NCBI RefSeq assembly: GCF_002355415.1
Contig: NZ_AP014936.1
Coordinates: 2,294,001 to 2,358,000 of the forward strand
Length of the DNA: 64,000 nt
Direction of reading: 5' to 3'
DNA from: Sulfurifustis variabilis
Lineage (GTDB): Bacteria; Pseudomonadota; Gammaproteobacteria; Acidiferrobacterales; Sulfurifustaceae
Shown: positions 29,785 to 40,527 of the stretch, piece after piece
Position numbering within the stretch: position 1 is the stretch's first letter
Layout: each line of letters starts with the position of its first letter
Notes under the pieces: generated by a model
What the model saw: the letters and a program-made list of their open reading frames with translations, nothing else
Databases searched by the model: none
Told to the model about the DNA's origin: nothing
Translations under genes and position numbers: made by a program

Positions 29785-32700
29785 CCCTTCCCGAACTGTC
29801 GATCCGCCGCAACGTCTTCACGCTCATGGTGAGCCTCGTGCTCATCCTGTTCGGCGTCATCGCGTTCAACCGGCTCGGACTCGACAAGTTCCCCAAGGTC
29901 GAGTTTCCGATCGTGAGCGTGGTCACCACCATGCCGGGCGCCGACCCCGAGATCGTGGACCGCAACATCACCGACCGCATCGAGGAGGTGGTGAACCAGG
30001 TCCCGGGCGTGAAGTCGATCACCTCGAGCTCGTCGCTCGGTGCTTCCGTGGTGGCGGTCGAGTTCGAGCTCGAGAAGAACGTCGACGTCGCGTACCAGGA
30101 GGTCAAGGCCAAGGTCGACAGCATTCTGAAGCTGCTGCCGGAGGACTCCGATCCGCCGACCGTGCGCAAGGTCGAAGTGGGGGCGACCGCCGTACTGTGG
30201 CTCGCGCTCACCGGCAACCGCACCATCCAGGATCTCAACACGTATGCCGACGAGGTGATCAAGCCGCGCCTCGAGACCGTCTCCGGAGTCGGCGAGGTGC
30301 TGGTGGGCGGGCAGATCAAGCGCACGATCCGCGTCTGGCTCGATCCCGACCGCCTGCGCGCGTACGACCTCTCGCCGCTCGACGTCGGGAATGCGTTCGG
30401 GCGCGAGCACATCACCCAGCCCGCCGGGTTCGTCGAGACGCCGGGGCGGGAGTGGTTGATCAAGTTCGACGCCGAGTTCGACCGGATTTCGGATCTTGCC
30501 CGCCTGATCGTCGCCTATCGCCAGGGCAGCCCCGTCTACCTGAAGGACGTGGCGCGCGTGGAGGATGGCCTCGAGGACGCGCGCAAGCTCGCCCGCTACA
30601 TGGGCGAGCCGGCGGTGGGGCTCGGCATCGTCAAGGCCACCGATGCGAACACCGTCGCCGTGGTCGACCGCATCAAGGAGCGCGTCGATAACGAGATCCG
30701 GCCGACCCTGCCGCCCGGCCTCGAGATCCGCTATTCCTCGGACGACTCGATCTCCATCCGCCAGTCGATCGCCGCGCTCAACGAGCACCTGGTGCTGGGC
30801 ACGCTCTTCGCCGCGCTGCTCGTGTTCCTGTTCCTCAAGAGCGGCCGCTCGACCCTGATCATCGCGACCGCCATACCGGTTTCCCTGTTCGCCACGTTCG
30901 CGATGATGTACTTCGTCGGTTACACGCTGAACAAGATCACCCTCCTCGGCCTGCTGCTGCTGATCGGCGTGGTCGTCGACGACGCCATCGTGGTGCTCGA
31001 GAACATCTTCCGCCACCGCGAGGAGGAGCACGAGGACAGGGAAATCGCCGCGGTGGCCGGCTCCAACCAGGTGATCTTCGCGGTCATCGCCTCGACCCTG
31101 ACGCTGGTGTCGATCTTCCTGCCGGTCGCCTTCATCACGGGCATCGTGGGTCGTTTCCTCTCCTCGTTCGCGCTGGTCGTCGTCATCGGCGTCATGGTGT
31201 CGCTGTGGGTGTCGCTCACGCTGACGCCGATGCTGTGTGCCCGTTACCTGAATCTGCCCTCGTCGCACGGCCGGGTATACCGCGTGCTCGAGCGCGGTTT
31301 CGTGGCGCTGGAGAACGGATACCGCCGGCTGCTCGGGATGGCGCTGCGCCACCGGTGGAAAGTGGTCGTGCTCGCCGTCCTGGTCGTGGCCTCGAGCGTC
31401 TTCCCCTTCCGGTACGTCGGCAAGAGCTTCGTCCCGGAGGAGGACGAGTCGCGCTTCATGATCATGACCCAGGCGCCGCTCGGCTCGAACCTCCAGTACA
31501 CGAGCCGCAAGCTCGCGGAGGTCGAGGCGATCGTGGCCGCACGACCGGAAACCTTCAGTTTCTTCTCCGCGGTGGGGCTGGGGGAGGCGGGTCAGGTCAC
31601 GACCGGCCGCACCTTCGTCCGGCTCAAGGCGCGCGAGGAACGCGAGCTGAGCCAGGCGCAGATCATGACCGAGCTGCGGCGCGAGCTGAACCGCATCGCC
31701 GGCATCCAGGCCTTCCCCGCAAACATCTCGCCGATCGGCGGACAGCGCGGCGAGCCGCTGCAATTCGCGGTCGTCGGTCCCGATATCAACCAGATCGGGG
31801 CATTGACCGGCGAGATGGTCGCGCGCCTCAGTCAGGTCGAGGGCGTCGCGAAGCTCGACAACGAGTTGAAGCTGAACCTGCCGGAGTACCGCCTCGAGCT
31901 CGACCGCGAACGGGCTGCCCAGCTCGGCATCAGCGCCGCCGATGTGGCGCAGACGCTCAACGCGATGACGGCCGGGCTCGACATCGCGGAGTTTCGCGAG
32001 GGCAGCCAGCGCTACGACATCCGGCTGCAGGTCGAGCCCGGCGAGCGGGACAGCGCGGAAGTGCTGAAGAAGATCTACGTGAAGAACCGGGCGGACGAGC
32101 TGGTGCGCCTCGACACGCTGGTACGCGTGGAGGAAGGGCTCGGTCCGGCGGAGATCAAGCGCCGCAACCGCCAGTACGCGGGATTCGTGTACGGCGCGCT
32201 GGAGGGACTGCCCCTCGGCGACGCAACGGAGGCCGTGAACCGGATAGCGCGGGAGATCCTCCCCGCCGGCTACTCCATCGCCTTCGCCGGTCAGGCGGAG
32301 GAGTTCGCCAAGACGGGCGGCTACATCGTGTTCGCCTTCTCGCTCGCGCTCGTCATGATTTACATGGTGCTCGCGAGCCAGTTCAACTCGCTGATCCAAC
32401 CCCTGGTCGTCATGGTCGCGCAGCCGCTCGCCATCATCGGAGGCGTCACCGCGCTGTGGATATCCTCGCAGTTCGGCACCGGCGACACGCTCAACCTCTT
32501 CTCCATGATCGGCATGATCCTGCTCATGGGCCTGGTGGCGAAGAACTCCATCCTGCTCGTCGATCTCACCAACCAGTATCGCGCCGCGGGCAAGTCCGTT
32601 GATGACGCGCTCGGGGAGGCCTGTCCTCACCGGATGCGGCCGGTCCTGATCACCTCGCTGACCGTGATCGCCGCGATGCTGCCGGCGGCGATCGGGCTCG

Positions 32701-32909
32701 GGCCGGGCGTGGAGACGAACCGGCCGCTCGCGCTCGTCGTGATGGGCGGCATGGTGTCCTCGACGCTGCTCACCCTGATCGTCGTGCCGGCCGTGTACTC
32801 GCTGGTCGAGAACGCCCTCGCGCGCCGTCGCGCACGCCGTACCGTCGCTCCGGAGCAGGCCGAGGCGGCGCCTGCCTGGCTCCGGATCGCCCGGATTCGC
32901 CGCAAATGA
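29781..32909 (+). CDS. RND-family multidrug/solute efflux permease
   Basis: A 1042-aa inner-membrane pump of the AcrB/MexB/HAE-1 group. Twelve membrane segments, two large periplasmic loops and the proton-relay motif GVVVDDAIVVLENIFR (about 395) are present, along with LLMGLVAKNSILLVDLTNQYRAAGKS near residue 915. Proton-driven export through a TolC channel is the family role; drugs are likely but unproven substrates. ATGA overlaps couple it to the adaptor before and the TolC gene after. Confidence 0.94.
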   Translation: MTLPELSIRRNVFTLMVSLVLILFGVIAFNRLGLDKFPKVEFPIVSVVTTMPGADPEIVDRNITDRIEEVVNQVPGVKSITSSSSLGASVVAVEFELEKNVDVAYQEVKAKVDSILKLLPEDSDPPTVRKVEVGATAVLWLALTGNRTIQDLNTYADEVIKPRLETVSGVGEVLVGGQIKRTIRVWLDPDRLRAYDLSPLDVGNAFGREHITQPAGFVETPGREWLIKFDAEFDRISDLARLIVAYRQGSPVYLKDVARVEDGLEDARKLARYMGEPAVGLGIVKATDANTVAVVDRIKERVDNEIRPTLPPGLEIRYSSDDSISIRQSIAALNEHLVLGTLFAALLVFLFLKSGRSTLIIATAIPVSLFATFAMMYFVGYTLNKITLLGLLLLIGVVVDDAIVVLENIFRHREEEHEDREIAAVAGSNQVIFAVIASTLTLVSIFLPVAFITGIVGRFLSSFALVVVIGVMVSLWVSLTLTPMLCARYLNLPSSHGRVYRVLERGFVALENGYRRLLGMALRHRWKVVVLAVLVVASSVFPFRYVGKSFVPEEDESRFMIMTQAPLGSNLQYTSRKLAEVEAIVAARPETFSFFSAVGLGEAGQVTTGRTFVRLKAREERELSQAQIMTELRRELNRIAGIQAFPANISPIGGQRGEPLQFAVVGPDINQIGALTGEMVARLSQVEGVAKLDNELKLNLPEYRLELDRERAAQLGISAADVAQTLNAMTAGLDIAEFREGSQRYDIRLQVEPGERDSAEVLKKIYVKNRADELVRLDTLVRVEEGLGPAEIKRRNRQYAGFVYGALEGLPLGDATEAVNRIAREILPAGYSIAFAGQAEEFAKTGGYIVFAFSLALVMIYMVLASQFNSLIQPLVVMVAQPLAIIGGVTALWISSQFGTGDTLNLFSMIGMILLMGLVAKNSILLVDLTNQYRAAGKSVDDALGEACPHRMRPVLITSLTVIAAMLPAAIGLGPGVETNRPLALVVMGGMVSSTLLTLIVVPAVYSLVENALARRRARRTVAPEQAEAAPAWLRIARIRRK

Positions 32910-34237
32910 GGACGGCTGTCCTGCTGCTCGGGACCATGCTGCTCGGCACGAGCGGCCCCGCATCCGCCGTCGACCTGCTCGAGGTATACCGCCAGGCGCA
33001 GGCCAACGACCCGGCCTGGGCCGCGGCCCAGGCCGCGCACCGGGCGAACCTCGAGCAGGTGCCGCAGGCGCGGGCGGGGCTCCTTCCTAACGTCGATCTT
33101 TCGGTGGATGTCTTTCAGAACCGGCAGCAGGTGCAGACGCCGGTCGTGGACGGGACGTTCAGCTTTCGCAGCGAAGGCTACACCCTCGAGCTGAACCAGC
33201 CGCTGTACAACCGCCCCAACCGTGCGGTCTACGCGCAGAGCCTGGCCTTTGCCTCGCAATCCGAGCACCAGCTGGCTGCGGCGCGCGACGATCTCATCGT
33301 GCGCACGGTGCGCGCCTACCTCGCCGTCCTTACGGCCCGCGAGGTCCACGACTACGCGCAATCCGAGAAGGCGGCCGTTCAGCGGCTGCTCACGCTGGCG
33401 CGCCGCAACTTCAACGTCGGCACCGCGAGCCTCATCGACGTGCACGACGCGCAGGCGGCTTACGACCTCGCCGTTTCGCAGGAGATCGCCGCCGCGAACG
33501 AGCTCGAGGTGGCGCGGGAATCGCTGCAGGTTCTCACGGGGCATCCCGTGGGCCCCCTCGCCGGCCTCACGGCGAAACTCGAGCCCGTCCCGCCGGACCC
33601 GGCGATCATGGAAAGCTGGGTCGAGACGGCGGTACGACAAAACCCGAATGTCCTCGTGCGCGAGCAGGTGCTGGAGCAGGCCGCGCAGGCGGTCGAGGCC
33701 GGACGCGGTCGCCATTACCCGACGCTCGATCTCGTGCTTGGGCGCAGCTACAACGATGCCGACGCGCCAAGCGTGTTCAGCGGCGCCCGTCTTCCGATCG
33801 AAACCACGACCGACCAGGTGGGCGTGCGGTTCAACCTGCCGATCTACCAGGGCGGTGGCACGAGCGCGCAGGTGCGCGAGGCGGTCGCGCGCCGCGACGA
33901 GGCGCAGCTGCAGCTCGAAGCCACCCGGCGCCAGGTCGCGCAACAGGCACGGGAGATCTATCTCGCAGTCACCACGAACCTCGCGCAGGTCCGATCGCTC
34001 GAGCAGGCGCGCGCCTCCAACCAGCGGGCGGTCGAGTCCACGGTGCTCGGTCAGGAACGCGGCCTGCGAACGGGGCTCGACGTGCTCAACAACCAGCGTG
34101 TCCTGTTTCGCACGCTGCGCGACCTCGCCCGCGCACGCTACGACTACCTGCTCGCGCGCATCCAGCTCCGGGCCGTCGCCGGAACGCTGGGCGAAGAGGA
34201 CCTGATCGCCGTCAATCGCCTGCTCCGGGAGAAGTGA
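32906..34237 (+). CDS. tolC: TolC-family outer membrane efflux protein
   Basis: A 443-aa outer-membrane factor with signal peptide [21 protein letters not shown]. It is closer to classical TolC than the copy at 27 kb: [28 protein letters not shown] and [16 protein letters not shown] are TolC hallmarks. The length and the helical/strand repeats are complete. Its ATG overlaps the RND pump stop. It is the likely exit duct for the RND pump and could also serve other machines. Confidence 0.93.
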   Translation: MRTAVLLLGTMLLGTSGPASAVDLLEVYRQAQANDPAWAAAQAAHRANLEQVPQARAGLLPNVDLSVDVFQNRQQVQTPVVDGTFSFRSEGYTLELNQPLYNRPNRAVYAQSLAFASQSEHQLAAARDDLIVRTVRAYLAVLTAREVHDYAQSEKAAVQRLLTLARRNFNVGTASLIDVHDAQAAYDLAVSQEIAAANELEVARESLQVLTGHPVGPLAGLTAKLEPVPPDPAIMESWVETAVRQNPNVLVREQVLEQAAQAVEAGRGRHYPTLDLVLGRSYNDADAPSVFSGARLPIETTTDQVGVRFNLPIYQGGGTSAQVREAVARRDEAQLQLEATRRQVAQQAREIYLAVTTNLAQVRSLEQARASNQRAVESTVLGQERGLRTGLDVLNNQRVLFRTLRDLARARYDYLLARIQLRAVAGTLGEEDLIAVNRLLREK

Positions 34238-34281
34238 TCGCCCGGCTGCCGACGGCGCAAACGCACGGTTAGAATGCGCCG

Positions 34282-35460
34282 ATGCACCTCCGCGTCCTTC
34301 CGGATCTGTCGGCCGTCCCGCCCCACGAGTGGAATGCGCTCGACCTGGGCGGCAGTCCCTTCGTGCGCCACGAATTCCTCCGCACCCTCGAGGAAACGGG
34401 CTGCGTCGGCGCCGACACGGGCTGGCAACCTCGCCACCTCGCGCTGTACCACGATGCGCGCGCCGAACGGCTCGTCGGCGCCGTACCGCTCTACCTGAAG
34501 ACGCACTCCTACGGCGAGTACGTCTTCGACTGGGCCTGGGCCCGGGCTTACGCTCGCGCCGGACACGCGTACTACCCCAAGCTCGTGGCCGCCGTCCCGT
34601 TTACGCCGGCCACCGGCCCGCGGCTGCTCGTCGACCCGGCAAGCGACCGTTCCGAGGTGACGGGCCGACTCCTGGACGGTGCCCTCGCCCTCGCCCGCGA
34701 GCTCGAGGCGTCCTCGCTGCACTGGCTATTTCCCACGGAGCCCGAAGCGGACTTCCTGGCTGCCCGCGGGCTGCTCAAACGCACGGGGTACCAGTTTCAT
34801 TGGTCGAACTCCGGCTACCGCGACTTCGACGACTTTCTGTCGCGCTTCACGGCGAACAAGCGCAAGAAGATCCGGCAGGAGCGGCGTTACGTGCGCGAGG
34901 CCGGCGTGCGACTCCGCGTGGTTTCGGGCGGCGCGGCCGAAGCGCGCGACTGGGAGGCGCTTTACCGTTTCTATCGCTCCACGATCGCGCGATACGAGGG
35001 CGTTCCCTACCTTTCCCGGGAATTCTTTCACGCCATCGGCCGGCGCCTGCCGGAGCGCGTGGTGCTGGTGATGGCCGAACAATCGGGCGCCTGCATCGCC
35101 GCCGCGTTGAACTTTCGGGGCGACGAAGCGCTCTACGGGCGCTATTGGGGCGGGCGTCCGGGCGTGAACGGCCTGCACTTCGAGACCTGCTACTACGCGG
35201 CCATCGAGTACTGCATCGCCGCAGGCTTGAAGCGCTACGAAGCGGGCGCGCAGGGCGAGCACAAGGTTGCGCGCGGGTTCGCGCCGGTCGCCACCTACTC
35301 GTCCCACTGGCTCGCGCACCCCCGGTTCAGCGGCGCGGTCGCCGACTTTCTGAGTCGCGAGCAGCTGGCAGTCGCCGGCTACATGGACGAGCTCCGGGAG
35401 CATTTGCCTTTCAAGGCGACGGTCGCGGAAAATGGGGGAACGCGTTCCGAGCGGGTCTGA
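34282..35460 (+). CDS. GNAT-type N-acetyltransferase, COG3146 (DUF482) family
   Basis: A 392-aa cytoplasmic protein of the family annotated 'peptidoglycan biosynthesis/recognition', which has a FemX-like double GNAT fold. Recognisable segments are [43 protein letters not shown] and [36 protein letters not shown]. The activity is not established. A TAGAAT hexamer lies 6 bp before the ATG and no ribosome site is visible, so a leaderless mRNA is possible. It precedes aat by 2 nt. Confidence 0.87.
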   Translation: MHLRVLPDLSAVPPHEWNALDLGGSPFVRHEFLRTLEETGCVGADTGWQPRHLALYHDARAERLVGAVPLYLKTHSYGEYVFDWAWARAYARAGHAYYPKLVAAVPFTPATGPRLLVDPASDRSEVTGRLLDGALALARELEASSLHWLFPTEPEADFLAARGLLKRTGYQFHWSNSGYRDFDDFLSRFTANKRKKIRQERRYVREAGVRLRVVSGGAAEARDWEALYRFYRSTIARYEGVPYLSREFFHAIGRRLPERVVLVMAEQSGACIAAALNFRGDEALYGRYWGGRPGVNGLHFETCYYAAIEYCIAAGLKRYEAGAQGEHKVARGFAPVATYSSHWLAHPRFSGAVADFLSREQLAVAGYMDELREHLPFKATVAENGGTRSERV

Positions 35461-35462
35461 TC

Positions 35463-36170
35463 ATGTTCGTGCTCAACCCCAACTCGTCCGACGTCCGTTT
35501 CCCGCCGGTCGACCTCGCCTCGCCCGAGGGCTTGCTCGCGATCGGCGGCGACCTGCGGGCCGAGCGCCTGCTCGAAGCCTACCGCTGCGGCATCTTCCCC
35601 TGGTACAACGACGGCCAGCCCATACTCTGGTGGTCACCCGATCCGCGCGCGGTGCTTCTGCCCCACAAGCTCAAGATCTCCCGCAGCCTGCGAAAGGTGC
35701 TGCGCGGCGGTCGCTACACGGTGACGCTCGACCGCGCCTTCTCCGCGGTAGTGGCCGCCTGCGCGGGCCCGCGGCGCGCCAACCCCGGCGGCGGGACGTG
35801 GATCACGCCCGAGATGAGCGAGGCATACGGACGGCTGCACGAGCAAGGGCACGGACACTCGGTCGAGACCTGGCGGGGCGACGAACTGGTCGGCGGGCTC
35901 TACGGGGTCGCGCTTGGCGGCGCCTTCTTCGGGGAATCGATGTTCAGCCACGCGTCCGACGCGTCGAAAGTCGCGCTCGCCCACCTCGTTCGTCAGCTCG
36001 AGCAGTGGGGATTTCGCTTTATCGACTGCCAGCTCCCGACGCTCCACCTGGAGAGTCTCGGCGCGGAGACGATCCGGCGGCGCCACTACCTGGCTCTCCT
36101 CGAATCGGCGCTGCGGCTGCCCGGACGGACGGGGTCCTGGCGCTTTGACACCCATCTGGCGCTTGTTTAG
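35463..36170 (+). CDS. aat: Leucyl/phenylalanyl-tRNA-protein transferase
   Basis: N-end-rule enzyme of 235 aa that adds Leu or Phe to proteins with N-terminal Arg or Lys, marking them for ClpS-ClpAP. Family motifs are intact: [49 protein letters not shown] and FGESMFS. The start lies 2 nt after the previous stop. bpt follows after 9 nt, and clpA/clpS lie within 4 kb. Confidence 0.96.
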   Translation: MFVLNPNSSDVRFPPVDLASPEGLLAIGGDLRAERLLEAYRCGIFPWYNDGQPILWWSPDPRAVLLPHKLKISRSLRKVLRGGRYTVTLDRAFSAVVAACAGPRRANPGGGTWITPEMSEAYGRLHEQGHGHSVETWRGDELVGGLYGVALGGAFFGESMFSHASDASKVALAHLVRQLEQWGFRFIDCQLPTLHLESLGAETIRRRHYLALLESALRLPGRTGSWRFDTHLALV

Positions 36171-36179
36171 CGTGGCCCC

Positions 36180-36905
36180 ATGAGCGGACACCAGCGCGCC
36201 CCGGACATCTTCCTGTCCATGCCGCACCCGTGCAGCTACCTGCCGGGCAAGACCGCGACGACGCTCTTCATCGATCCGCGCTATCCGCTGGATCGCGAAC
36301 GCTACGGCGCGTTCACGCGTCTCGGGTTCCGGCGCAGCGGCGATCTCATCTACCGCCCCCACTGCCGCGACTGCACGGCGTGCGTCCCCGTGCGCATTCC
36401 CACCGCGCGCTTCCGGCCCGCGCGCGGACAGCGGCGGGTGTGGCGACGCAACCTCGATGTGCGCGTCGCGCCGGTCACGGGCGCGTATGTGCAGGAACAC
36501 TTCGACCTGTACGTCAGATACCAGGCACGACGGCACCCCGGCGGCGGCATGGACGACCCGGATCCGCAGAAGTACCTGAGCTTCCTCCTGGGCCGCCAGG
36601 TGGACACCGTGTTCTTCGAGATGCGGTTGGCGGAGCGGCTGCTCGGGGTCGCGATCGTCGATCGGCTCAACGACGGGCTGTCCGCGGTCTACACCTTCTA
36701 TGACCCGGACGAATCCGCACGCGGCCTCGGCACTTTCGCCGTATTATGGGAAGTCGAGCACGCGCGCCGCCTCGGTCTCCCCTGGGTCTACCTCGGCTAC
36801 TGGATCGCCGAAAGCCCGAAGATGGCCTACAAGGCGAACTTCCGGCCGCTCGAGGTCTACCGCAACGGTCGCTGGACCGAGCTCGCCTCGCCCCTCCTTC
36901 CCTGA
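36180..36905 (+). CDS. bpt: Aspartate/glutamate leucyltransferase
   Basis: Bpt family (arginyl-transferase fold), 241 aa. It transfers Leu to N-terminal Asp or Glu, extending the bacterial N-degron pathway. Characteristic residues are HPCSYLPGKTATTLFIDP, HCRDCTACVPVRIP, RHPGGGMDDPDPQKY and YWIAESPKMAYKANFRPLE. Together with aat it gives two tertiary/secondary destabilising branches feeding ClpS. infA follows. Confidence 0.95.
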   Translation: MSGHQRAPDIFLSMPHPCSYLPGKTATTLFIDPRYPLDRERYGAFTRLGFRRSGDLIYRPHCRDCTACVPVRIPTARFRPARGQRRVWRRNLDVRVAPVTGAYVQEHFDLYVRYQARRHPGGGMDDPDPQKYLSFLLGRQVDTVFFEMRLAERLLGVAIVDRLNDGLSAVYTFYDPDESARGLGTFAVLWEVEHARRLGLPWVYLGYWIAESPKMAYKANFRPLEVYRNGRWTELASPLLP

Positions 36906-36995
36906 GTCCGTTCGGCCGCGAACTTTACGACCGGGGACGACTGGGGCATCATACGCCGCCAGTCAAACCCGGCTGTTTCACATTTTCAGAGGCGC

Positions 36996-37214
36996 GTGGC
37001 GAAAGAAGAGCATATTGAGATGGAGGGCACCATCGTCGAGACCCTGCCCAACACACTGTTTCGGGTGAAGCTCGACAACGGTCACATGGTGACCGCGCAC
37101 ATCTCGGGCAAGATGCGGAAGAACTATATTCGTATCCTCACCGGCGACCGCGTGACGGTACAGCTCACCCCGTACGACCTCTCCAAGGGCCGGATCACGT
37201 TCCGCGCCCGCTAG
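36996..37214 (+). CDS. infA: Translation initiation factor IF-1
   Basis: A 72-aa OB-fold (S1-type) protein that binds the ribosomal A site during initiation. The sequence [20 protein letters not shown]... [16 protein letters not shown] is canonical. The GTG start at 36996 is supported by AGAGG 4-8 nt upstream and by the exact family N-terminus. It lies between bpt and the convergent clpA, the classic infA-aat-clpA neighbourhood. Confidence 0.98.
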   Translation: MAKEEHIEMEGTIVETLPNTLFRVKLDNGHMVTAHISGKMRKNYIRILTGDRVTVQLTPYDLSKGRITFRAR

Positions 37215-37253
37215 TGTCGGCCGTCCGGCCGAAACGCGAAAGCAGACGAAACG

Positions 37254-37279
37254 AAGCGGCCCCTTTCCGGGGCCGCTTT
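37254..37279. terminator. Hairpin between convergent infA and clpA
   Basis: AAGCGGCCCC-tttcc-GGGGCCGCTT is a perfect 10-bp stem between the two convergent genes, followed by a short T run on the plus strand. It abuts the clpA stop codon. Only three T residues follow, so efficiency is uncertain. Confidence 0.55.
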
Positions 37280-39558
37280 CAGTGCGTCGACTCCTCGGCG
37301 GTTCTCCGGGCGGCCTCGAAGGCCAGCGCCAGGTCGTCCCCGTCCGGGCCCAGCGTGACTTTCACGTGGCCGCCCCCCGAAAGGCGACCGAACAGGAGCT
37401 GGTCGGCGAGCGGCTTCTTCACCTTCTCCTGAATCAGGCGCGCCATCGGGCGGGCGCCCATGGCGACGTCGTGTCCGTGCCTGGCGAGCCAGCGGCGCGC
37501 CGCCTCGTCCAGCTCGATGGTCACGTGCTTGTCGGCCAGCTGGGCCTCGAGCTCGAGCACAAACTTGTTGACCACGTGCATGATCGTCTCGTCGTCGAGC
37601 GGCTTGAAGCGGATGGTCGCGTCCAGACGGTTGCGGAACTCCGGGCTGAACATCCGCTTGATCTCCTGAACGTCGTCGCCGGTGTGGTCCTGCTGCGTGA
37701 AGCCGATCGACGCCCGGCTGACCTGCTGCGCGCCGGCGTTCGTCGTCATTACCAGGATGACGTTGCGGAAGTCGGCCTTGCGCCCGTTGTTGTCGGTCAA
37801 CGTGCCGTGGTCCATCACCTGCAGCAGCAGGTTGAACACGTCCGGGTGCGCCTTCTCGATCTCGTCGAGCAGCAGCACCGAGTGCGGGTGCTTGGTGATC
37901 GCCTCCGTGAGCAGTCCGCCCTGGTCGAAGCCGACGTAGCCCGGAGGCGCCCCGATGAGGCGCGACACGGTGTGCCGCTCCATGTACTCCGACATGTCGA
38001 AGCGGATGAGCTCCACGCCGAGCACGCGCGCCAGCTGGCGCGTCACCTCGGTCTTGCCGACGCCCGTGGGGCCGGAAAAGAGATAACAGCCGACCGGCTT
38101 CTCGGGCTGGCCGAGTCCCGAGCGCGACAGCTTGATGGAGGTCGCGAGGGCCTCGATCGCTTCGTCCTGGCCGAACACCACCATCTTGAGGTCGCGTTCC
38201 AGGTTGCGCAGCGACTCGATGTCCGAGGAGGACACGGTCTTGGGCGGGATGCGCGCCATCTTCGCGACAATGCCTTCGATGTCGTGGACGCCGATCGTCT
38301 TCTTGCGCTTGCTGGGCGCCATGAGCTGCTGGCTCGCACCCGCCTCGTCGATGACGTCGATCGCCTTGTCCGGAAGATGCCGGTCGTTGATGTAACGATG
38401 GGAGAGCTCGACGGCCGAGCGCAGCGCCTGGTTCGTGTAACGCACGCTGTGGTGGCGCTCGAAGCGCGTCTTCAGGCCCTTGAGAATCTCGAAGGTCTCG
38501 TCCACCGAGGGCTCGGTCACGTCGATCTTCTGGAACCGACGCGAGAGCGCCCGATCCTTCTCGAAGATGTTCCGGTATTCCTGGTACGTCGTCGAGCCGA
38601 TGCACTTGAGCTCACCGGTCGAGAGCACGGGCTTCAGGAGGTTGGAGGCGTCCATGGCGCCGCCCGAAGCCGCCCCGGCGCCGATGATCGTGTGGATCTC
38701 GTCGATGAAGAGGACCGCGTGTTCCTGGCGCTTGAGGTGGTGGAGCACGGCCTTCAGCCGCTTCTCGAAATCGCCGCGGTACTTGGTCCCGGCGAGCAGC
38801 GCGCCCATGTCGAGCGCGTAGATCGTGCTGTGCGAGAGCACCTCGGGCACCTCGCCGTCCACGATTTTCTTGGCGAGCCCCTCGGCGATGGCCGTCTTGC
38901 CCACGCCCGCTTCGCCGACGAAGAGCGGGTTGTTCTTGCGTCGCCGGCAGAGCACCTGGATGGTGCGCTCGACCTCGCGCTCGCGCCCGATCAGCGGGTC
39001 GATCTTCCCCAGGCGCGCCTGTTCGTTCAGGTTCACGCAGAACGAGTCGAGCGGACTCTTCTCGCCGGACGGGGAGGCCTCGTCGTTGTCCTCGGGAGCC
39101 GGCAGCTCACCCTGCCCTTCTCCCGGCACCTTCGAGATGCCGTGCGAGATGTAGTTGACGACGTCGAAACGGCTGATGTTCTGCTTGTGCAGAAAGTAGA
39201 TCGCGTGCGACTCCTTCTCGCCGAAGATCGCGACCAGGACGTTCGCGCCCGTCACCTCCTTCTTGCCCACGCCCTGCACGTGCAGCACGGCACGCTGGAT
39301 CACCCGCTGGAAGCCGATGGTCGGCTGCGTGTCGATCTTGCTGTTCGGCGGCAGGACCGGGACGTTCTCGCTGAGGAAATGGGTCAGGTTGCGCCTCAGC
39401 TCGTCGATGTTTCCGCCGCACGCCCGCAGCACCCGGGCCGCGGACGGGTTGTCCAGCAGCGCCATGAGCAGGTGCTCGACGGTGATGAATTCGTGGCGCT
39501 TCTCGCGCGCCGCCTGGAAGGCGGCATTCAGGGACAGCTCCAGTTCCTGGGAAAGCAT
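37279..39558 (-). CDS. clpA: ATP-dependent Clp protease ATP-binding subunit ClpA
   Basis: Unfoldase of the ClpAP protease, 759 aa. The N-domain (1-145) binds ClpS; AAA+ module 1 has Walker A GEAGVGKT (about 215) and module 2 GPTGVGKTE (about 495). The ClpP-docking loop is IGF (in [12 protein letters not shown]), and no ClpB-type M-domain is present. GGAGG lies 8 nt before the ATG. It is preceded by clpS, from which it is separated by 42 bp. Confidence 0.97.
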   Translation of the reverse strand: MLSQELELSLNAAFQAAREKRHEFITVEHLLMALLDNPSAARVLRACGGNIDELRRNLTHFLSENVPVLPPNSKIDTQPTIGFQRVIQRAVLHVQGVGKKEVTGANVLVAIFGEKESHAIYFLHKQNISRFDVVNYISHGISKVPGEGQGELPAPEDNDEASPSGEKSPLDSFCVNLNEQARLGKIDPLIGREREVERTIQVLCRRRKNNPLFVGEAGVGKTAIAEGLAKKIVDGEVPEVLSHSTIYALDMGALLAGTKYRGDFEKRLKAVLHHLKRQEHAVLFIDEIHTIIGAGAASGGAMDASNLLKPVLSTGELKCIGSTTYQEYRNIFEKDRALSRRFQKIDVTEPSVDETFEILKGLKTRFERHHSVRYTNQALRSAVELSHRYINDRHLPDKAIDVIDEAGASQQLMAPSKRKKTIGVHDIEGIVAKMARIPPKTVSSSDIESLRNLERDLKMVVFGQDEAIEALATSIKLSRSGLGQPEKPVGCYLFSGPTGVGKTEVTRQLARVLGVELIRFDMSEYMERHTVSRLIGAPPGYVGFDQGGLLTEAITKHPHSVLLLDEIEKAHPDVFNLLLQVMDHGTLTDNNGRKADFRNVILVMTTNAGAQQVSRASIGFTQQDHTGDDVQEIKRMFSPEFRNRLDATIRFKPLDDETIMHVVNKFVLELEAQLADKHVTIELDEAARRWLARHGHDVAMGARPMARLIQEKVKKPLADQLLFGRLSGGGHVKVTLGPDGDDLALAFEAARRTAEESTH

Positions 39559-39600
39559 CGACCGAACCTCCGGGCCAGGGCCCGCGCTACTTAATAATGG

Positions 39601-39918
39601 TTACTCGGGCTCCAGCGTACACTGGAGCGGGTGCTGGTGCTCCTGGGCAAATGCCAGTACCTGCCGAACCTTGGTTTCCGCAATCTCCCTCGTATAGATG
39701 CCGCAGATACCGATCCCCTTGTTGTGCACGTGCAACATGATCCGCGTCGCCTCCTCGCGCGTCTTATAAAAGAATCGCTCGAGTATCGCGACGACGAAGT
39801 CCATGGGCGTGTAATCGTCATTCAGCAGAATCACTTTATAGAGAATCGGCCGGGCGAGTTTAGGACGCGCTTCCTGAACAACCGGGCCCTCCGGAAGCTG
39901 CGGCTGTTTCTCTTTCAT
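39601..39918 (-). CDS. clpS: ATP-dependent Clp protease adaptor ClpS
   Basis: A 105-aa N-recognin that hands N-degron proteins to ClpA. The substrate pocket [20 protein letters not shown] and [21 protein letters not shown] are canonical. The ATG at 39918 fits the family N-terminus. It lies upstream of clpA on the same strand and diverges from a cold-shock gene, as in E. coli cspD-clpS-clpA. Both transferases that create its substrates are encoded about 3 kb away. Confidence 0.97.
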   Translation of the reverse strand: MKEKQPQLPEGPVVQEARPKLARPILYKVILLNDDYTPMDFVVAILERFFYKTREEATRIMLHVHNKGIGICGIYTREIAETKVRQVLAFAQEHQHPLQCTLEPE

Positions 39919-40208
39919 ATTTGCAAGCTTAGACCAAGTTCCTAATGCGAGAACGTTGTGCGAGCAACGGGAAAACGCCTCCCATTTTGAGACCCCGGGC
40001 CAAAAATTCAACCCCGGGCGCCATGGCACGAATTTTGTGCGCAGGCGGACATCCCCCCGCTCGCTTGCTTGACTAACGACGAAAAAGAAGGATCATTGTT
40101 CTGCCTTCGCCCCTTCCGCGCAGCGAGCACGGGAGTCTGCGCGCAGGGATGAACGCATTCTGTGACGTACCACAGCGGAGTTTGTTCCGCTGTAGCTAGG
40201 GGGATGTT
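39919..40208. other. Divergent clpS-csp regulatory region, no gene
   Basis: This 290-bp gap is AT-rich relative to the window. TTGACT at 40069-40074 is a possible -35 box for csp, but the matching -10 (ATCATT, 17 nt on) is poor. The distance leaves room for a long csp 5' leader, which is common for cold-shock mRNAs; I see no further feature. Confidence 0.4.
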
Positions 40209-40418
40209 ATGGCAATAGGAACCGTGAAGTGGTTTAACGCCAGCAAGGGGTACGGATTCATCACCCCGAGCGACGGCGGAGACGATGTGTTCGCACACTT
40301 CTCCGCCATCGAAATGGACGGCTACAAGACGCTCAAGGAAGGCCAGCAGGTGGAGTACGAGGTCCAGGAAGGACCCAAGGGCCCACAGGCTTCCCGTATC
40401 CGCAGCTTGTCAAAGTAG
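40209..40418 (+). CDS. Cold-shock domain protein
   Basis: A 69-aa CSD protein that binds single-stranded RNA and DNA. RNP1 (KGYGFITP) and RNP2 (DVFAHFSAI) are intact. Its location beside clpS matches E. coli cspD, but sequence alone does not distinguish csp paralogs. GGGGATGTT precedes the ATG. A strong terminator lies 50 nt after the stop. Confidence 0.95.
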   Translation: MAIGTVKWFNASKGYGFITPSDGGDDVFAHFSAIEMDGYKTLKEGQQVEYEVQEGPKGPQASRIRSLSK

Positions 40419-40467
40419 ACCGCGTCGCCACTTCCATCAAAAATTATCAGCGACTTTTTCCCTGAGA

Positions 40468-40494
40468 CCCGGCCCAGGCCGGGTTTTTCTTTTC
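40468..40494 (+). terminator. Rho-independent terminator of the cold-shock gene
   Basis: ACCCGGC-ccag-GCCGGGT is followed by TTTTCTTTT. The stem is perfect and the T tract is long. Confidence 0.85.
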
Positions 40495-40527
40495 CGTCCC
40501 GCGCCGGCCCGGGGATCCTCCCGAACG

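Noticed and set aside
29409-32963. A 1184-codon open frame opposite the RND pump
   Set aside because: It mirrors the codon pattern of the pump gene and has no recognisable domain; a GC-driven shadow.
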